Origin: Halogeometricum rufum | Lineage (GTDB): Archaea > Halobacteriota > Halobacteria > Halobacteriales > Haloferacaceae | Reading direction: 5' to 3' | Length of the DNA: 64,000 nucleotides | Assembly: GCF_900112175.1 (NCBI RefSeq) | Contig: NZ_FOYT01000002.1 | Location: 496,001 to 560,000, forward strand | Part shown: piece after piece, positions 54,007 through 62,097 of the stretch | Layout: each line of letters begins with the position of its first letter | How positions within the stretch are numbered: position 1 is the first letter of the stretch | Made by a program: the position numbers and the translations under genes | The notes under the pieces: model-generated | The model's input: the letters and a program-made list of their open reading frames with translations, nothing else | Database searches by the model: none | Told to the model about the DNA's origin: nothing

Positions 54007-54735
54007 TTACGCGAGTGTCGTGACCGCGTCCAACGTCAGCTTGATGGCCCGTTCGACGTTGTTCTTCGCCTTCTCCGGCAGTTCCTCGTCGGAGTCGGCG
54101 CCCTTCTGCGTCCCCTTCACGAGGTTGCCGTCCACCGTGCAGATGGCGCCCGCTCGGAGTCCGCGCCGCCGCGCGAGGGAGAACAGCGTCGCCGCCTCCA
54201 TCTCGACGGCGAGGAGGCCCGCCTCGTTCCACGCCTCGACGTACTCCTCGGACTCGTTGTAGAACGCGTCGTCGGAGACGATGGGGCCGACGTGGACGTC
54301 CTCGTCGTTCGCTTCCGCCGAGTCGACGAGGGCGGACAGCACGTCGTAGTCGGGGACGGCCGGGATGACCGCCGACTCGTAGCGCTTGGAGGTCCCCTCC
54401 TCCTTCGCGGCACCCGTCGCCACGATCATGTCGCCGATTTCGACGTGTTCCTGCAGTGCGCCGATGGTGCCGACCCGGACGAACGTCTCGACGCCGACGC
54501 GCGCGAGTTCCTCGACGGCGATGGCGGCCGAGGGACAGCCGATGCCGGTCGAACAGATGGTGAGCGGGACGCCCTCGTAGGTGGCGTTGACGACCTTGTA
54601 CTCGCGGTTCTCCGCGACTTCCTCGACGTTCTCGCACTGCGCGGCGATTCGCTCGACGCGCCCGGGGTCGCCGGGGACGAGTGCGATGTCTTCCACGTCG
54701 CCCTCCTCGACGAGCAGGTGGGGTTGCTTGGCCAT
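54007..54735 (-). CDS. udp: Uridine/nucleoside phosphorylase
   Basis: 242 residues. Phosphate-binding GDPGRVERIA and VRVGTIGALQ, the ribose-contacting VEMEAATLFSLA (about 173-184), and STGIGCPSAAIAVEEL match the uridine phosphorylase branch of the NP-I family. It splits uridine or a related nucleoside to base plus ribose-1-phosphate, feeding pentose use (compare deoC). The start is ATG at 54735 and the HPP gene follows. Confidence 0.92.
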   Translation of the reverse strand: MAKQPHLLVEEGDVEDIALVPGDPGRVERIAAQCENVEEVAENREYKVVNATYEGVPLTICSTGIGCPSAAIAVEELARVGVETFVRVGTIGALQEHVEIGDMIVATGAAKEEGTSKRYESAVIPAVPDYDVLSALVDSAEANDEDVHVGPIVSDDAFYNESEEYVEAWNEAGLLAVEMEAATLFSLARRRGLRAGAICTVDGNLVKGTQKGADSDEELPEKAKNNVERAIKLTLDAVTTLA

Positions 54736-55189
54736 ACACGAGCCTCACGCGACGGGCTGAAAAGCGCCGCGGTCCGGAGAGCGGCGGACCGAGTCGCACC
54801 GACGGCCCTCACCCGAGTTCCGGCGCTCTCACCGCGTTCGTCGCCGCCTAACGGGTGATTGGCATCCCTTAACGACGACGACAGTCACGATATTCGACTG
54901 ATAACTAAGCCCGTCCGGGGCGTTGCACTCGATGGCCGTCGAAGACCGGTCCGCTCCGAGAGGTTCCATCCCATCCCCCCCCTCGACCGAACGGGCGCGT
55001 TCCCCCTCGCCCGACCTTGCGTCACCATCTCCGGGGCGGAACGGTTCGGCCACCGTGCGACGCGGCGCGCCAGACCGGCGCTCGCTGCCGCGCGAGTATC
55101 CCCCCGGTTCACTCGCGTCTCGACGCGCCGTCACCCGGCGCGCGGCGTCGCGGCGGCCGCTTCGACGGTATCACACTCTCCCTTTCAGC
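54736..55189. other. 454-bp spacer without a convincing gene
   Basis: It separates divergent udp and a membrane-protein gene. An AT-richer patch with GATATTCGACTGATAACTAA at 54889-54908 could hold promoter elements. An open frame from about 54923 runs into the next gene, but its Arg/Ser/Pro-rich composition looks unlike a haloarchaeal protein start. Confidence 0.5.
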
Positions 55190-55672
55190 ATGTCACTCAC
55201 ACCGAACACGGCCGGCGTCGACGCGAACGACTCCGCCGCAGCGTGGCGGTTCGCCGTCGCCTGCGTCGCCACGCGCCGGACGCTCGCCGTCGCGACGGCG
55301 TTCGCCGCCGCACTCGGCCTGCTTCCGCTGTACGAGTCGGTGTGGTGGTGGGACCTCCTGACCCACACGCTCGCCGGGGCGGCCATCACCGGCTGGCTCC
55401 TGCTCTCCCGCCTCCGCCTCGCGTGGGTCCTCGTCACCCTCGCCGCCCTCTCGGGCGCGTGGGAGGTGGCCGAGTTCGCGACGCCGAACTACGTCTTCGT
55501 CGCCGGCGGGGCGGCGGACACCGCCGTCGACGTGGCGTGTAACTTCTTCGGGGCGGCCGTCGCCGCGGCCGGGTTCGGACTCGTCCGGACCGCCGGCGGA
55601 CCGGCCGCCGACGGCGACGCGGGCCGCCGCACCCGTCCTCGTGACTCGGGCCGGACGCCGACCGACGACTGA
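55190..55672 (+). CDS. Four-helix membrane protein (DUF2238/VanZ-like)
   Basis: 160 residues from the ATG at 55190. Hydrophobic segments span about 32-50, 55-75, 80-97 and 108-130, with VWWWDLLTHTLAGAAITGW and GAWEVAEFATPNYV, the D-x2-T-H and WE features of the YjdF/DUF2238-type small membrane proteins. The longer frame upstream is not favoured. Function unknown. Confidence 0.75.
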   Translation: MSLTPNTAGVDANDSAAAWRFAVACVATRRTLAVATAFAAALGLLPLYESVWWWDLLTHTLAGAAITGWLLLSRLRLAWVLVTLAALSGAWEVAEFATPNYVFVAGGAADTAVDVACNFFGAAVAAAGFGLVRTAGGPAADGDAGRRTRPRDSGRTPTDD

Positions 55673-55759
55673 CTTGTCCGCCAGCTGACACCAAGGCTCT
55701 CAGCGGTGAAAATCGGGGCGCTGCAGTTATGGGTGCGGACTCGGACGCCACGGGTACGA

Positions 55760-56074
55760 ATGCGGAATGGACCGAGTTCGAACGTAGAGGACCGCGCGAG
55801 AGTGTGGGGCCACATTCTCGAGACACTTCGACGACGCGGGCGCGTCGAAGCCGACCGCGTGGCGACGGAGTTCGAGTACGCCGTCGGCGAGATACGGACC
55901 ATCTGTCGGGAGATGGCCGAGATGGGGTGGCTCGAACGCGCCGAGACGGACCGGTGGTGGACCGCCGGCGAGTCCGCCGCGGAACTGCTGGGGGCCTACC
56001 CGGCACTCAAAGCCGATGTCGCCGCGCCGGAACGGCCGTCGGCGCGGACAGGTACGGAACAGCCGGCGGACTGA
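55760..56074 (+). CDS. Small winged-helix protein
   Basis: 104 residues if started at the ATG at 55760 (a GTG at 55706 gives 122). VWGHILETLRRRGRVEADRV then REMAEMGWLERAETDRWWTA is a clean winged-helix pattern. The start is unclear: another frame from 55729 begins with an acidic haloarchaeal-looking head, so a frameshift near 55790 is conceivable. DNA or RNA binding is inferred from the fold. Confidence 0.7.
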   Translation: MRNGPSSNVEDRARVWGHILETLRRRGRVEADRVATEFEYAVGEIRTICREMAEMGWLERAETDRWWTAGESAAELLGAYPALKADVAAPERPSARTGTEQPAD

Positions 56075-56120
56075 CCGGACCGGACGCGTCTGCAGTTCTC
56101 GAAGGCGGCGGCCGACCCGA

Positions 56121-56630
56121 CTACAGACCGGCGGTGAGTAGCGGAAGCACGACGACGAGCGTCACCCCGAACACGAACGACGAGCGGAGCCACTGGCCGC
56201 GGACGGCCGTCGAGCGCTCCTCGTAGACGCGCTTGCCGGCCTTCGGGAGGACGAAGTGCGCGAAGAAGACGTAGACGAAGCCGACGACGGCTATCGTCGC
56301 CAGCGCGTGCGGGAGGACCATCACCGACCCCGCCGAGAGCAACGGCGGGACGACGGCGGTGAGAGCGGCGTACGCGGCCGCGTAGAGGACGCCGGCGACG
56401 ACGCCCGCGCCGTAGTGGACGACGTGGGCGTCCACCTCGGACACCTCGTCCGGCGTCGTTCCCCGGAGTATCGAGGCGGCGATGTAGGCGGGCGTGAACC
56501 CCTCTTCCTGCCTCGCCATCGGGAGCCCCATGACGAGTGCGGCGACGAGGCCCGAGAGCCCGCTCAGACCGACGAACGCGAGCGTCCTCCCGAGCGGCCC
56601 GGCCAACTGGCCGGGGAGTGTAGGCGACAT
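56121..56630 (-). CDS. Four-helix membrane protein, unknown function
   Basis: 169 residues from the ATG at 56630. Hydrophobic segments lie near 13-38, 70-95, 101-122 and 144-166. A central loop EEGFTPAYIAASILRGTTPD and YGAGVVAGVLYAAAYAALTA are the most conserved-looking parts. Tail-to-tail with the winged-helix gene. No family assigned. Confidence 0.75.
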   Translation of the reverse strand: MSPTLPGQLAGPLGRTLAFVGLSGLSGLVAALVMGLPMARQEEGFTPAYIAASILRGTTPDEVSEVDAHVVHYGAGVVAGVLYAAAYAALTAVVPPLLSAGSVMVLPHALATIAVVGFVYVFFAHFVLPKAGKRVYEERSTAVRGQWLRSSFVFGVTLVVVLPLLTAGL

Positions 56631-56673
56631 CGGTCGTGCTACGGCGCGGAGGGGCAAAAACGGACGGGCATCG

Positions 56674-57537
56674 TCACTCGCCGAGGAACGCCTCGATCTC
56701 CGTCCACGAGAGTTCCTCGCGCGCGCCGGGGACGCGCGAGACGAACGCCCCACAGGCGTTGGCGACGGCCAGCGACCGCTCGAAGTCGTCGCCGGCGACG
56801 CGGGCGGCGAGGAACCCCGCGGCGAAGGCGTCGCCCGCCCCCGTCGTGTCCACGGCGTCGATGGGGTAGCCCGGGTGGGCGACGCGGCCGCCGGGGAGGC
56901 GAACCTCCGCGCCGTCCGGGCCGTGCTTGAGGACGAGCGTTCGGTCGGTCAGGTCGAACGCGTCGAGGGCGAGGGCGGCCTCGCGGTCGTTCAAGAACAG
57001 GTAGTCCACCTCGGTCACTACCTCCTCGTACCCCCGGTCGTCGATGCGTCTGCCGGGGTCGAAGCTGACGGGAACGCCGGCGGCCGACGCCCGGTCGGCC
57101 AGTCGCGTGGCCGTCTCGGGCGGTTGGCTCGTGAGGTGGAGGTGGTCGGCGTCTCGGAGCACGGACTCGGGCAGGTCCGTCGCCGCGAACGCCTCGTTCG
57201 CGCCCGGACAGCCGAACACCATCACCTCGCCCTCCGGCTGGACGACGATGTACTTCGTCGTCGTCTCGAGGTCCGGCGACGTCACGACGTGCTGGCAGTC
57301 GACGCCCTTCTCGGTCAACTCCGCGCGGGCGGCCCGGCCGCGTTCGTCGTCGCCGACGCTCCCGAGCAGCGAGGTGTCGAGGCCGAGGTCGGAGAGGCCG
57401 ACGGCGACGTTGGAGGCGCTCCCGCCGCCCGCGGCGGTCCGGGAGTCGACGGTCGACTCCCCGTCGGGTTCGGGGAGCGAGTCGACCCGGAGCGTCACGT
57501 CCCAGTTCACGTGGCCGGCGCAGACGACGCGTGGCAT
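56674..57537 (-). CDS. PfkB-family carbohydrate kinase
   Basis: 287 residues. N-terminal AGHVNWDVTLRV, the sugar-binding GGGSASNVAVGLSDLG (about 37-52) and the anion-hole/catalytic DTTGAGDAFAAGFLA (about 221-235, base Asp in GAGD) are typical of ribokinase-fold kinases. In haloarchaea related enzymes phosphorylate ribose, fructose, KDG or nucleosides. The exact sugar is undetermined; neighbouring deoC hints at pentose metabolism. Confidence 0.9.
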   Translation of the reverse strand: MPRVVCAGHVNWDVTLRVDSLPEPDGESTVDSRTAAGGGSASNVAVGLSDLGLDTSLLGSVGDDERGRAARAELTEKGVDCQHVVTSPDLETTTKYIVVQPEGEVMVFGCPGANEAFAATDLPESVLRDADHLHLTSQPPETATRLADRASAAGVPVSFDPGRRIDDRGYEEVVTEVDYLFLNDREAALALDAFDLTDRTLVLKHGPDGAEVRLPGGRVAHPGYPIDAVDTTGAGDAFAAGFLAARVAGDDFERSLAVANACGAFVSRVPGAREELSWTEIEAFLGE

Positions 57538-57688
57538 GGCAGACGTGTGGAATCCCCCGGCACCTACAAAAAGCCAACTGCGACGAACGACGCGGCGAGG
57601 TGCGGTCCGATGGGAGAGAGAACGGTGTCGAGGGGTCTGGCGGGCGACGCGCGCGGTCGGACGGGGGACGCGGTGTCGAGGGGTCCGC

Positions 57689-57889
57689 CTACCCGAACCG
57701 GCGGGCCACCTCGTACGCCGCCGTCGCCGGGAGCATCACCGCCAGAAGCGCGAACACGACTTCCTCGACGGTCGGTCCGGTCGGCGTCAGCGCGCTGTAG
57801 AACACGACCGCGCCCGTCGCGAGGACGCCGACGACGGCGGCGACGTACCGCGGGTCGGTCCACGAGGGAGGGGACTCGGCGGGGGACAC
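57689..57889 (-). CDS. 66-aa two-helix membrane protein
   Basis: 66 residues from a GTG at 57889. Two hydrophobic segments (about 16-34 and 43-59) are separated by ALTPTGPTVEEV. The clear membrane pattern and acidic balance favour a real small gene. It lies downstream of DUF63 on the same strand with 65 bases between. Confidence 0.6.
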   Translation of the reverse strand: MSPAESPPSWTDPRYVAAVVGVLATGAVVFYSALTPTGPTVEEVVFALLAVMLPATAAYEVARRFG

Positions 57890-57954
57890 GGGAGAGGGAC
57901 GGACGCGGCGACCGAAATAAGCCGCGTCTCGACGCGGGGGTCGGCTCCTCGCCC

Positions 57955-58773
57955 TCACGCGCCGCCGAGGACGCTGAACAGGATGAGGTTGTGCGCGCCC
58001 GGGCCGAGGCCGACGGCGGCGACGAAGCCGAGGAGGACGTTCGCCTCCGTCGGGTCCTCGCGCACGTAGTCGGCGAACAGGGCGACGACGCCCGAGACGA
58101 CGAGGAGTTTGACGAGGACGAACAGCCACACCGTCCCGAGGAACGGTTCCGTCGGGAGCGTCGCCGCGAACTCGATGATGGCCCGCGAGAGCGGGGTCCG
58201 TTCGGCGAACCCGAGGACGTCGATGCCGACGGCGGTCGAGACGGCGTCGAGCGAGTGACCGAAGACGGCGAGGACGCCCACCGGCGCGGTGATTCGCGCC
58301 TCCGGGTAGACGCGGGCGAGGAGGACCCACGCGCCGGCGGCGACGGCGGCGGCGGCGACGAGTCCGAGAGCGGGGACGAACGGCGCGAGCGTCCCGTCGG
58401 ACGCGCCGACGAGGAACGCGGCGGCGACGGCGGCGGCGGCGAGGAGGGTGCCGACGCCGGCGAGGACGGGCGCGACGGCGTCCGCGGCCCACGCCGCGCA
58501 CGCGAGGAACGTGCCGACGCCGAGGACGCCGACGGAGAGGTAGACGGCGGGCGTGCCGCCGAGGGGGCGGAGGACGGCGGGGAGGGCGTCGACGGCGTAG
58601 AGAACGTGGACGGCCGAGCCGAGCACCATCCACGGGACGAACGCGAGGACGCGCCGCGGCGTGACGGCGGGGCGGCGGCGGGCCGCCGCGGCGACGACGG
58701 CGGCGACGGCGACGAGGAGGCCGACGAGGTACGGCAGCGGTGGCAGCGCGAACCCTTCGGGGAGTATCGCCAT
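57955..58773 (-). CDS. DUF63 membrane protein
   Basis: 272 residues with about eight hydrophobic helices. PRRVLAFVPWMVLGSAVHVL, FGHSLDAVSTAVGIDVLGFAERTPLSR with the D-x2-S-T segment, and GLGPGAHNLILFSVLG at the end are features of archaeal DUF63 integral membrane proteins. The polar residues inside helices suggest an enzyme or transporter, but none has been characterised to my knowledge. Confidence 0.88.
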   Translation of the reverse strand: MAILPEGFALPPLPYLVGLLVAVAAVVAAAARRRPAVTPRRVLAFVPWMVLGSAVHVLYAVDALPAVLRPLGGTPAVYLSVGVLGVGTFLACAAWAADAVAPVLAGVGTLLAAAAVAAAFLVGASDGTLAPFVPALGLVAAAAVAAGAWVLLARVYPEARITAPVGVLAVFGHSLDAVSTAVGIDVLGFAERTPLSRAIIEFAATLPTEPFLGTVWLFVLVKLLVVSGVVALFADYVREDPTEANVLLGFVAAVGLGPGAHNLILFSVLGGA

Positions 58774-58878
58774 GCTCTGTGGCGCGGCGGGCGTCCGTGA
58801 AAGCCTTACGAAACCCCGCGGTGGCCGCCGAAGCCGGCTATCGGTCCCTTTTACGTACCGGCGCGGTCACCTCCCCGC

Positions 58879-59517
58879 ATGGACCGAACGGAGTTCGCCG
58901 CGCGCATCGACCACACCGTCCTCGGGCCGGAGACGACGTTCGCGGACGTTGAGACAGTCCTCGACGAGGCGGCCGAGTACGGGATGAACGCCTGCATCCC
59001 CCCGTGCTACGTCGCCGAGGCGGCCGACTACGCGCCGGACGTGACGCTCGCCACCGTCGTCGGCTTCCCGCACGGCCAGCACTCGACGGCCGCGAAGCGC
59101 GCGGAGGCCGTCGACGCGTGGGAGAACGGCGCCGACGAACTGGACATGGTGATAAACGTCGGCCGACTGAAGGCCGGCGACGACGACGCCGTCGCCGCGG
59201 ACGTCGCCGAAGTCGTCGCCGCCGTCCCCATCCCGGTGAAGGTCATCCTCGAGACGGCGCTTCTCACCGACGAGGAGAAACACCGCGCCTGCGAGGCGGC
59301 CGTCGAGGCCGACGCCGACTTCGTGAAGACCGCCACGGGGTTCGCAGACGGCGGCGCGACGGTCGCCGACGTGGAACTGATGGCGGAGTACCTCCCGGTG
59401 AAAGCCAGCGGCGGCGTCGGCTCCTACGAGGAGGCGATGGCGATGTTCGACGCCGGCGCGGAACGCATCGGCGCGTCGTCGGGCGTCGACATCGTCTCGG
59501 GCTTCCCCGCGGAGTGA
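58879..59517 (+). CDS. deoC: Deoxyribose-phosphate aldolase
   Basis: 212 residues. The Schiff-base lysine lies in [11 protein letters not shown], the second lysine in FVKTATGF, and ANVVGFPHG-type and [13 protein letters not shown] phosphate-binding loops are present in slightly varied form. It cleaves 2-deoxyribose-5-phosphate to acetaldehyde and glyceraldehyde-3-phosphate in nucleoside breakdown, which fits with the nucleoside phosphorylase gene 4 kb away. Leaderless-type context. Confidence 0.95.
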   Translation: MDRTEFAARIDHTVLGPETTFADVETVLDEAAEYGMNACIPPCYVAEAADYAPDVTLATVVGFPHGQHSTAAKRAEAVDAWENGADELDMVINVGRLKAGDDDAVAADVAEVVAAVPIPVKVILETALLTDEEKHRACEAAVEADADFVKTATGFADGGATVADVELMAEYLPVKASGGVGSYEEAMAMFDAGAERIGASSGVDIVSGFPAE

Positions 59518-59550
59518 GGTGAGCGCGGGTCGGCCGTCGGCCCCGAACAG

Positions 59551-59736
59551 TCACTCCACCGCGTAGACGCGGGGTTCGGCGTCCTCGCCGCGTTCGCTCT
59601 CGCCGCCCTTCGTCGCGAAGAACAAGGCGCCGTCGGCGACGGTGACCCCGCTCTCGACGTAGCCGTCGACGGGGACCCGCCACCGGACTGCACCGAACGC
59701 CGCGAGGAAGCGCCGTCTGGACGTGGTGGAGGGCAT
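59551..59736 (-). pseudogene. Truncated Tat-exported PQQ-like beta-propeller protein
   Basis: 61 codons from the ATG at 59736. A Tat-type start (STTSRRRFLAAFGAV) is joined directly to RWRVPVDGYVESGVTVADGA and LFFATKGG, a single blade of the PQQ-binding propeller, then ends RVYAVE. Full-length relatives have some 350-450 residues with many blades. The middle is evidently deleted in frame, so it is a remnant or a tiny exported peptide. Confidence 0.65.
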
Positions 59737-59898
59737 CGACTCGTTCGTGACAGTCGGGGGGGGGCATGAGCGTTTCCGTGCGTCGCCGACGCCGTCACCG
59801 TCGCCGATGCCGTCACCGTCGCCTCGGGCGTCCGGCGCCGCCCGTCGCCCCCAACCGTCGGCCTTTTGGCCGCGCAGGAGAGACCTCAGAACGACCGA

Positions 59899-61152
59899 AT
59901 GGCCCGATATCACATCGAGACGTACGGCTGCACCTCCAACCGCGGTGAGAGCCGCGCCATCGAGAGCGCGCTCCGCGATGCCGGCCACTACCGCGTCGAG
60001 GGGCCCGAGGAAGCCGACGTCGCCATCATGAACACCTGTACGGTCGTCGAGAAGACGGAGCGCAACATGCTCCGACGGGCCAAAGAGCTGGAAGAAGAGA
60101 CGGCGGACCTCATCGTCACGGGCTGTATGGCGCTGGCGCAGGGAGAGGAGTTCCGCGAGGAGGACGTGGACGCCCAGATACTCCACTGGGACGACGTGCC
60201 GAGTGCGGTGACGAACGGCGAGTGCCCCACCCCGGGGCCGGACACCGAACCCGTGCTGGACGGCGTCGTCGGCATCCTCCCCATCGCCCGCGGCTGTATG
60301 TCGAACTGCTCGTACTGCATCACGAAGTTCGCCACCGGGCGCGTGGACTCGCCGCCCGTCGAGGAGAACGTCGAGAAGGCGCGGGCGCTCGTCCACGCCG
60401 GCGCGAAGGAGATTCGTATCACCGGGCAGGACACGGGCGTGTACGGCTGGGACGACGGGGACAGGAAGCTCCCCGAACTGCTCGACCGCATCTGCTCGGA
60501 GATAGACGGCGAGTTCCGCGTCCGCCTCGGGATGGCGAACCCCGGCGGCGTCCACGGCATCCACGAGGAGTTGGCCGACGTGTTCGCCGAACACGACGAA
60601 CTCTACAACTTCATCCACCTGCCCGTCCAGTCGGGGTCCGACACCGTGCTGGCGGACATGCGACGACAGCACCGCGTGGACAAGTTCGTCGAGATCGTGG
60701 AGACGTTCGACGAGCGACTCGACTACTGGACGCTCTCGACGGACTTCATCGTCGGCTTCCCCACCGAGACGGAGGCGGACCACGAGCAGAGCATGGCGCT
60801 CTTCCGCGAGGTGCGCCCCGAGAAGGTGAACGTCACGCGCTTCTCGAAGCGCCCCGGCACCGACGCCGCCGAGATGAAGGGCCTCGGCGGGACGGTGAAG
60901 AAGGAGCGCTCGAAGGCGATGTCCGAGTTGAAGATGGACGTCGTCGCCGAGGCGTACGAGTCGATGGTCGGCGAGACGCGACGGGTGATGGTCGTCCAGG
61001 AGGGCACCGGCGACTCCGTGAAGTGCCGCGACGACGCCTACCGGCAGATAATCGTGCAGAACGCCTCCGAACACGGCGTCGAACCCGGCGACTTCCTCGA
61101 CGTCGAGGTGACGGGTCACCAGACGGTGTACGCGTTCGGGAAGCCGGTGTAG
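59899..61152 (+). CDS. tRNA methylthiotransferase, MiaB/MtaB/CDKAL1 type
   Basis: 417 residues from the ATG at 59899. UPF0004 cysteines in YGCTSNRG, NTCTVVEKTE and TGCMA bind one cluster. The radical-SAM motif RGCMSNCSYC binds the other. A C-terminal TRAM domain (about 350-415) binds tRNA. Archaeal members add methylthio groups to t6A37. The final 50 bases are the left-hand copy of a repeat whose partner lies beyond the next gene (61930-61979). Confidence 0.93.
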   Translation: MARYHIETYGCTSNRGESRAIESALRDAGHYRVEGPEEADVAIMNTCTVVEKTERNMLRRAKELEEETADLIVTGCMALAQGEEFREEDVDAQILHWDDVPSAVTNGECPTPGPDTEPVLDGVVGILPIARGCMSNCSYCITKFATGRVDSPPVEENVEKARALVHAGAKEIRITGQDTGVYGWDDGDRKLPELLDRICSEIDGEFRVRLGMANPGGVHGIHEELADVFAEHDELYNFIHLPVQSGSDTVLADMRRQHRVDKFVEIVETFDERLDYWTLSTDFIVGFPTETEADHEQSMALFREVRPEKVNVTRFSKRPGTDAAEMKGLGGTVKKERSKAMSELKMDVVAEAYESMVGETRRVMVVQEGTGDSVKCRDDAYRQIIVQNASEHGVEPGDFLDVEVTGHQTVYAFGKPV

Positions 61153-61154
61153 AC
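61105..61154 (+). repeat. Tail of the methylthiotransferase gene, left att-like copy
   Basis: 50 bases over the last codons (EVTGHQTVYAFGKPV) and stop match 61930-61979 at 46 positions. Inside is the dyad GGTGAC-GG-GTCACC (61108-61121), the kind of symmetry seen at recombinase core sites. Confidence 0.85.
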
Positions 61155-61203
61155 GGGCGGCGAGTGCGGCGGAACGGGACCGGCGCACGTCGTCGCTCGG
61201 GAG

Positions 61204-61863
61204 TCAGCCGTCCGGTCTGTCCTCCGACCTGTCGATGGGCGCTTCGAGACTGTCGGCCAGTCGCGACTGGAGCGCGACGTTGATGGGAACCAACAGCAGC
61301 CACGTCAGGATGCCGAGAGCGGGGTCGAACGCGGCGACGCCTATCGAGAGGACGAACACGAACGGGGAGGCGAGGAACCGTGCGGCTTGAATCTGTACGG
61401 TGCGGGACGCCAGCCCCTCTTTGAGGAGTCGTTGCCGCGAGGCGTACGACCAGAGGAGCGTGAGACAGAGACCGGTGAGGGCGAGAGCACCAGCGAGGAA
61501 CATGACGCCGAACTGGTTCGGATACGTCGCGAACATGCTGGATGCGAACGGAACGAACGCGAGCACGAGGAGGAAGACGAGGTTGAGCCACACGACGCCC
61601 CTGTCGTGTCTCTCGATGTGCACGAAGAGACGACGGTGGTTGACCCAGTAGGACCCGATGACGAGGAAACTGAGGACGTATCCGACGAACTCGTGCCACT
61701 GTTCGAAGACGAGGGTCGGAACTGCGGCAGTCGGGGTCCCCGGCGGCACCTCCGGAACGGTGAGTTCGAGCACCAACAGCGTGATGGCGATAGCGATGAC
61801 GCCGTCGCTCAGTGCGAGGAGTCGGTCCGTTTCGGTCGACTCTCGACGGAGTGGTATCCCCAT
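61204..61863 (-). CDS. TMEM175/DUF1211-type potassium channel-like protein
   Basis: 219 residues from the ATG at 61863. The first helix carries the family signature LLALSDGVIAIAITLLVLEL (about 14-33), and there are six hydrophobic segments in all, with GSYWVNHRRLFVHIERHDRG after helix 3. Prokaryotic TMEM175 proteins form K+-permeable tetramers. It sits inside the putative cassette bracketed by methylthiotransferase tails. Confidence 0.88.
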   Translation of the reverse strand: MGIPLRRESTETDRLLALSDGVIAIAITLLVLELTVPEVPPGTPTAAVPTLVFEQWHEFVGYVLSFLVIGSYWVNHRRLFVHIERHDRGVVWLNLVFLLVLAFVPFASSMFATYPNQFGVMFLAGALALTGLCLTLLWSYASRQRLLKEGLASRTVQIQAARFLASPFVFVLSIGVAAFDPALGILTWLLLVPINVALQSRLADSLEAPIDRSEDRPDG

Positions 61864-61907
61864 GAGATGCCAAACGACAGCAACGAGCAAGACTATTGCT
61901 TCGCCGG

Positions 61908-61945
61908 GGTGGCCGTGCGGGGTCACTCCGAAGTGACGGGCCACC
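61908..61945. repeat. Long hairpin at the right repeat border
   Basis: Outer arms GGTGGCC (61908-61914) and GGCCACC (61939-61945) enclose inner arms GTCACT (61922-61927) and AGTGAC (61932-61937). The dyad straddles the beginning of the right-hand repeat, a position where a recombinase would act. Confidence 0.7.
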
Positions 61946-61979
61946 AGTCGGTGTACGCGTTCGGGAAGTCGGTGTAGAC
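61930..61979 (+). pseudogene. Duplicated tail of the methylthiotransferase gene (right att-like copy)
   Basis: Reads SEVTGHQSVYAFGKSV then TAG in the frame of the gene's end, with 46 of 50 bases identical to 61105-61154. No further coding similarity upstream was seen. It marks the right end of the cassette. Confidence 0.85.
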
Positions 61980-62097
61980 CGCGAGACGAACCATCTCTTC
62001 GAAACGCGGCGGACGACGGATTTCGAGAGTCGTGCTTAGGGAGTCCCGTTCGGTCGGAGCGGACGAACGGGAACAGAACTCGGACGGAGCGACGTAC

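Larger units (their letters stand above)
61155..61979. mobile_element. Putative cassette carrying a TMEM175 gene, flanked by duplicated gene tail
   Basis: The TMEM175-type gene and its upstream region lie exactly between two direct copies of the methylthiotransferase 3' end. The cassette has no recombinase. The organisation parallels the tfs island and the tRNA-Pro repeat in this window, pointing to insertion at gene 3' ends by a trans-acting recombinase or by recombination with related DNA. Confidence 0.6.

Noticed and set aside
54923-55672. Longer 249-codon version of the four-helix membrane protein
   Set aside because: The extra 89 residues are Arg/Ser/Pro-rich and unlike any haloarchaeal N-terminus; the ATG at 55190 gives a clean membrane protein.
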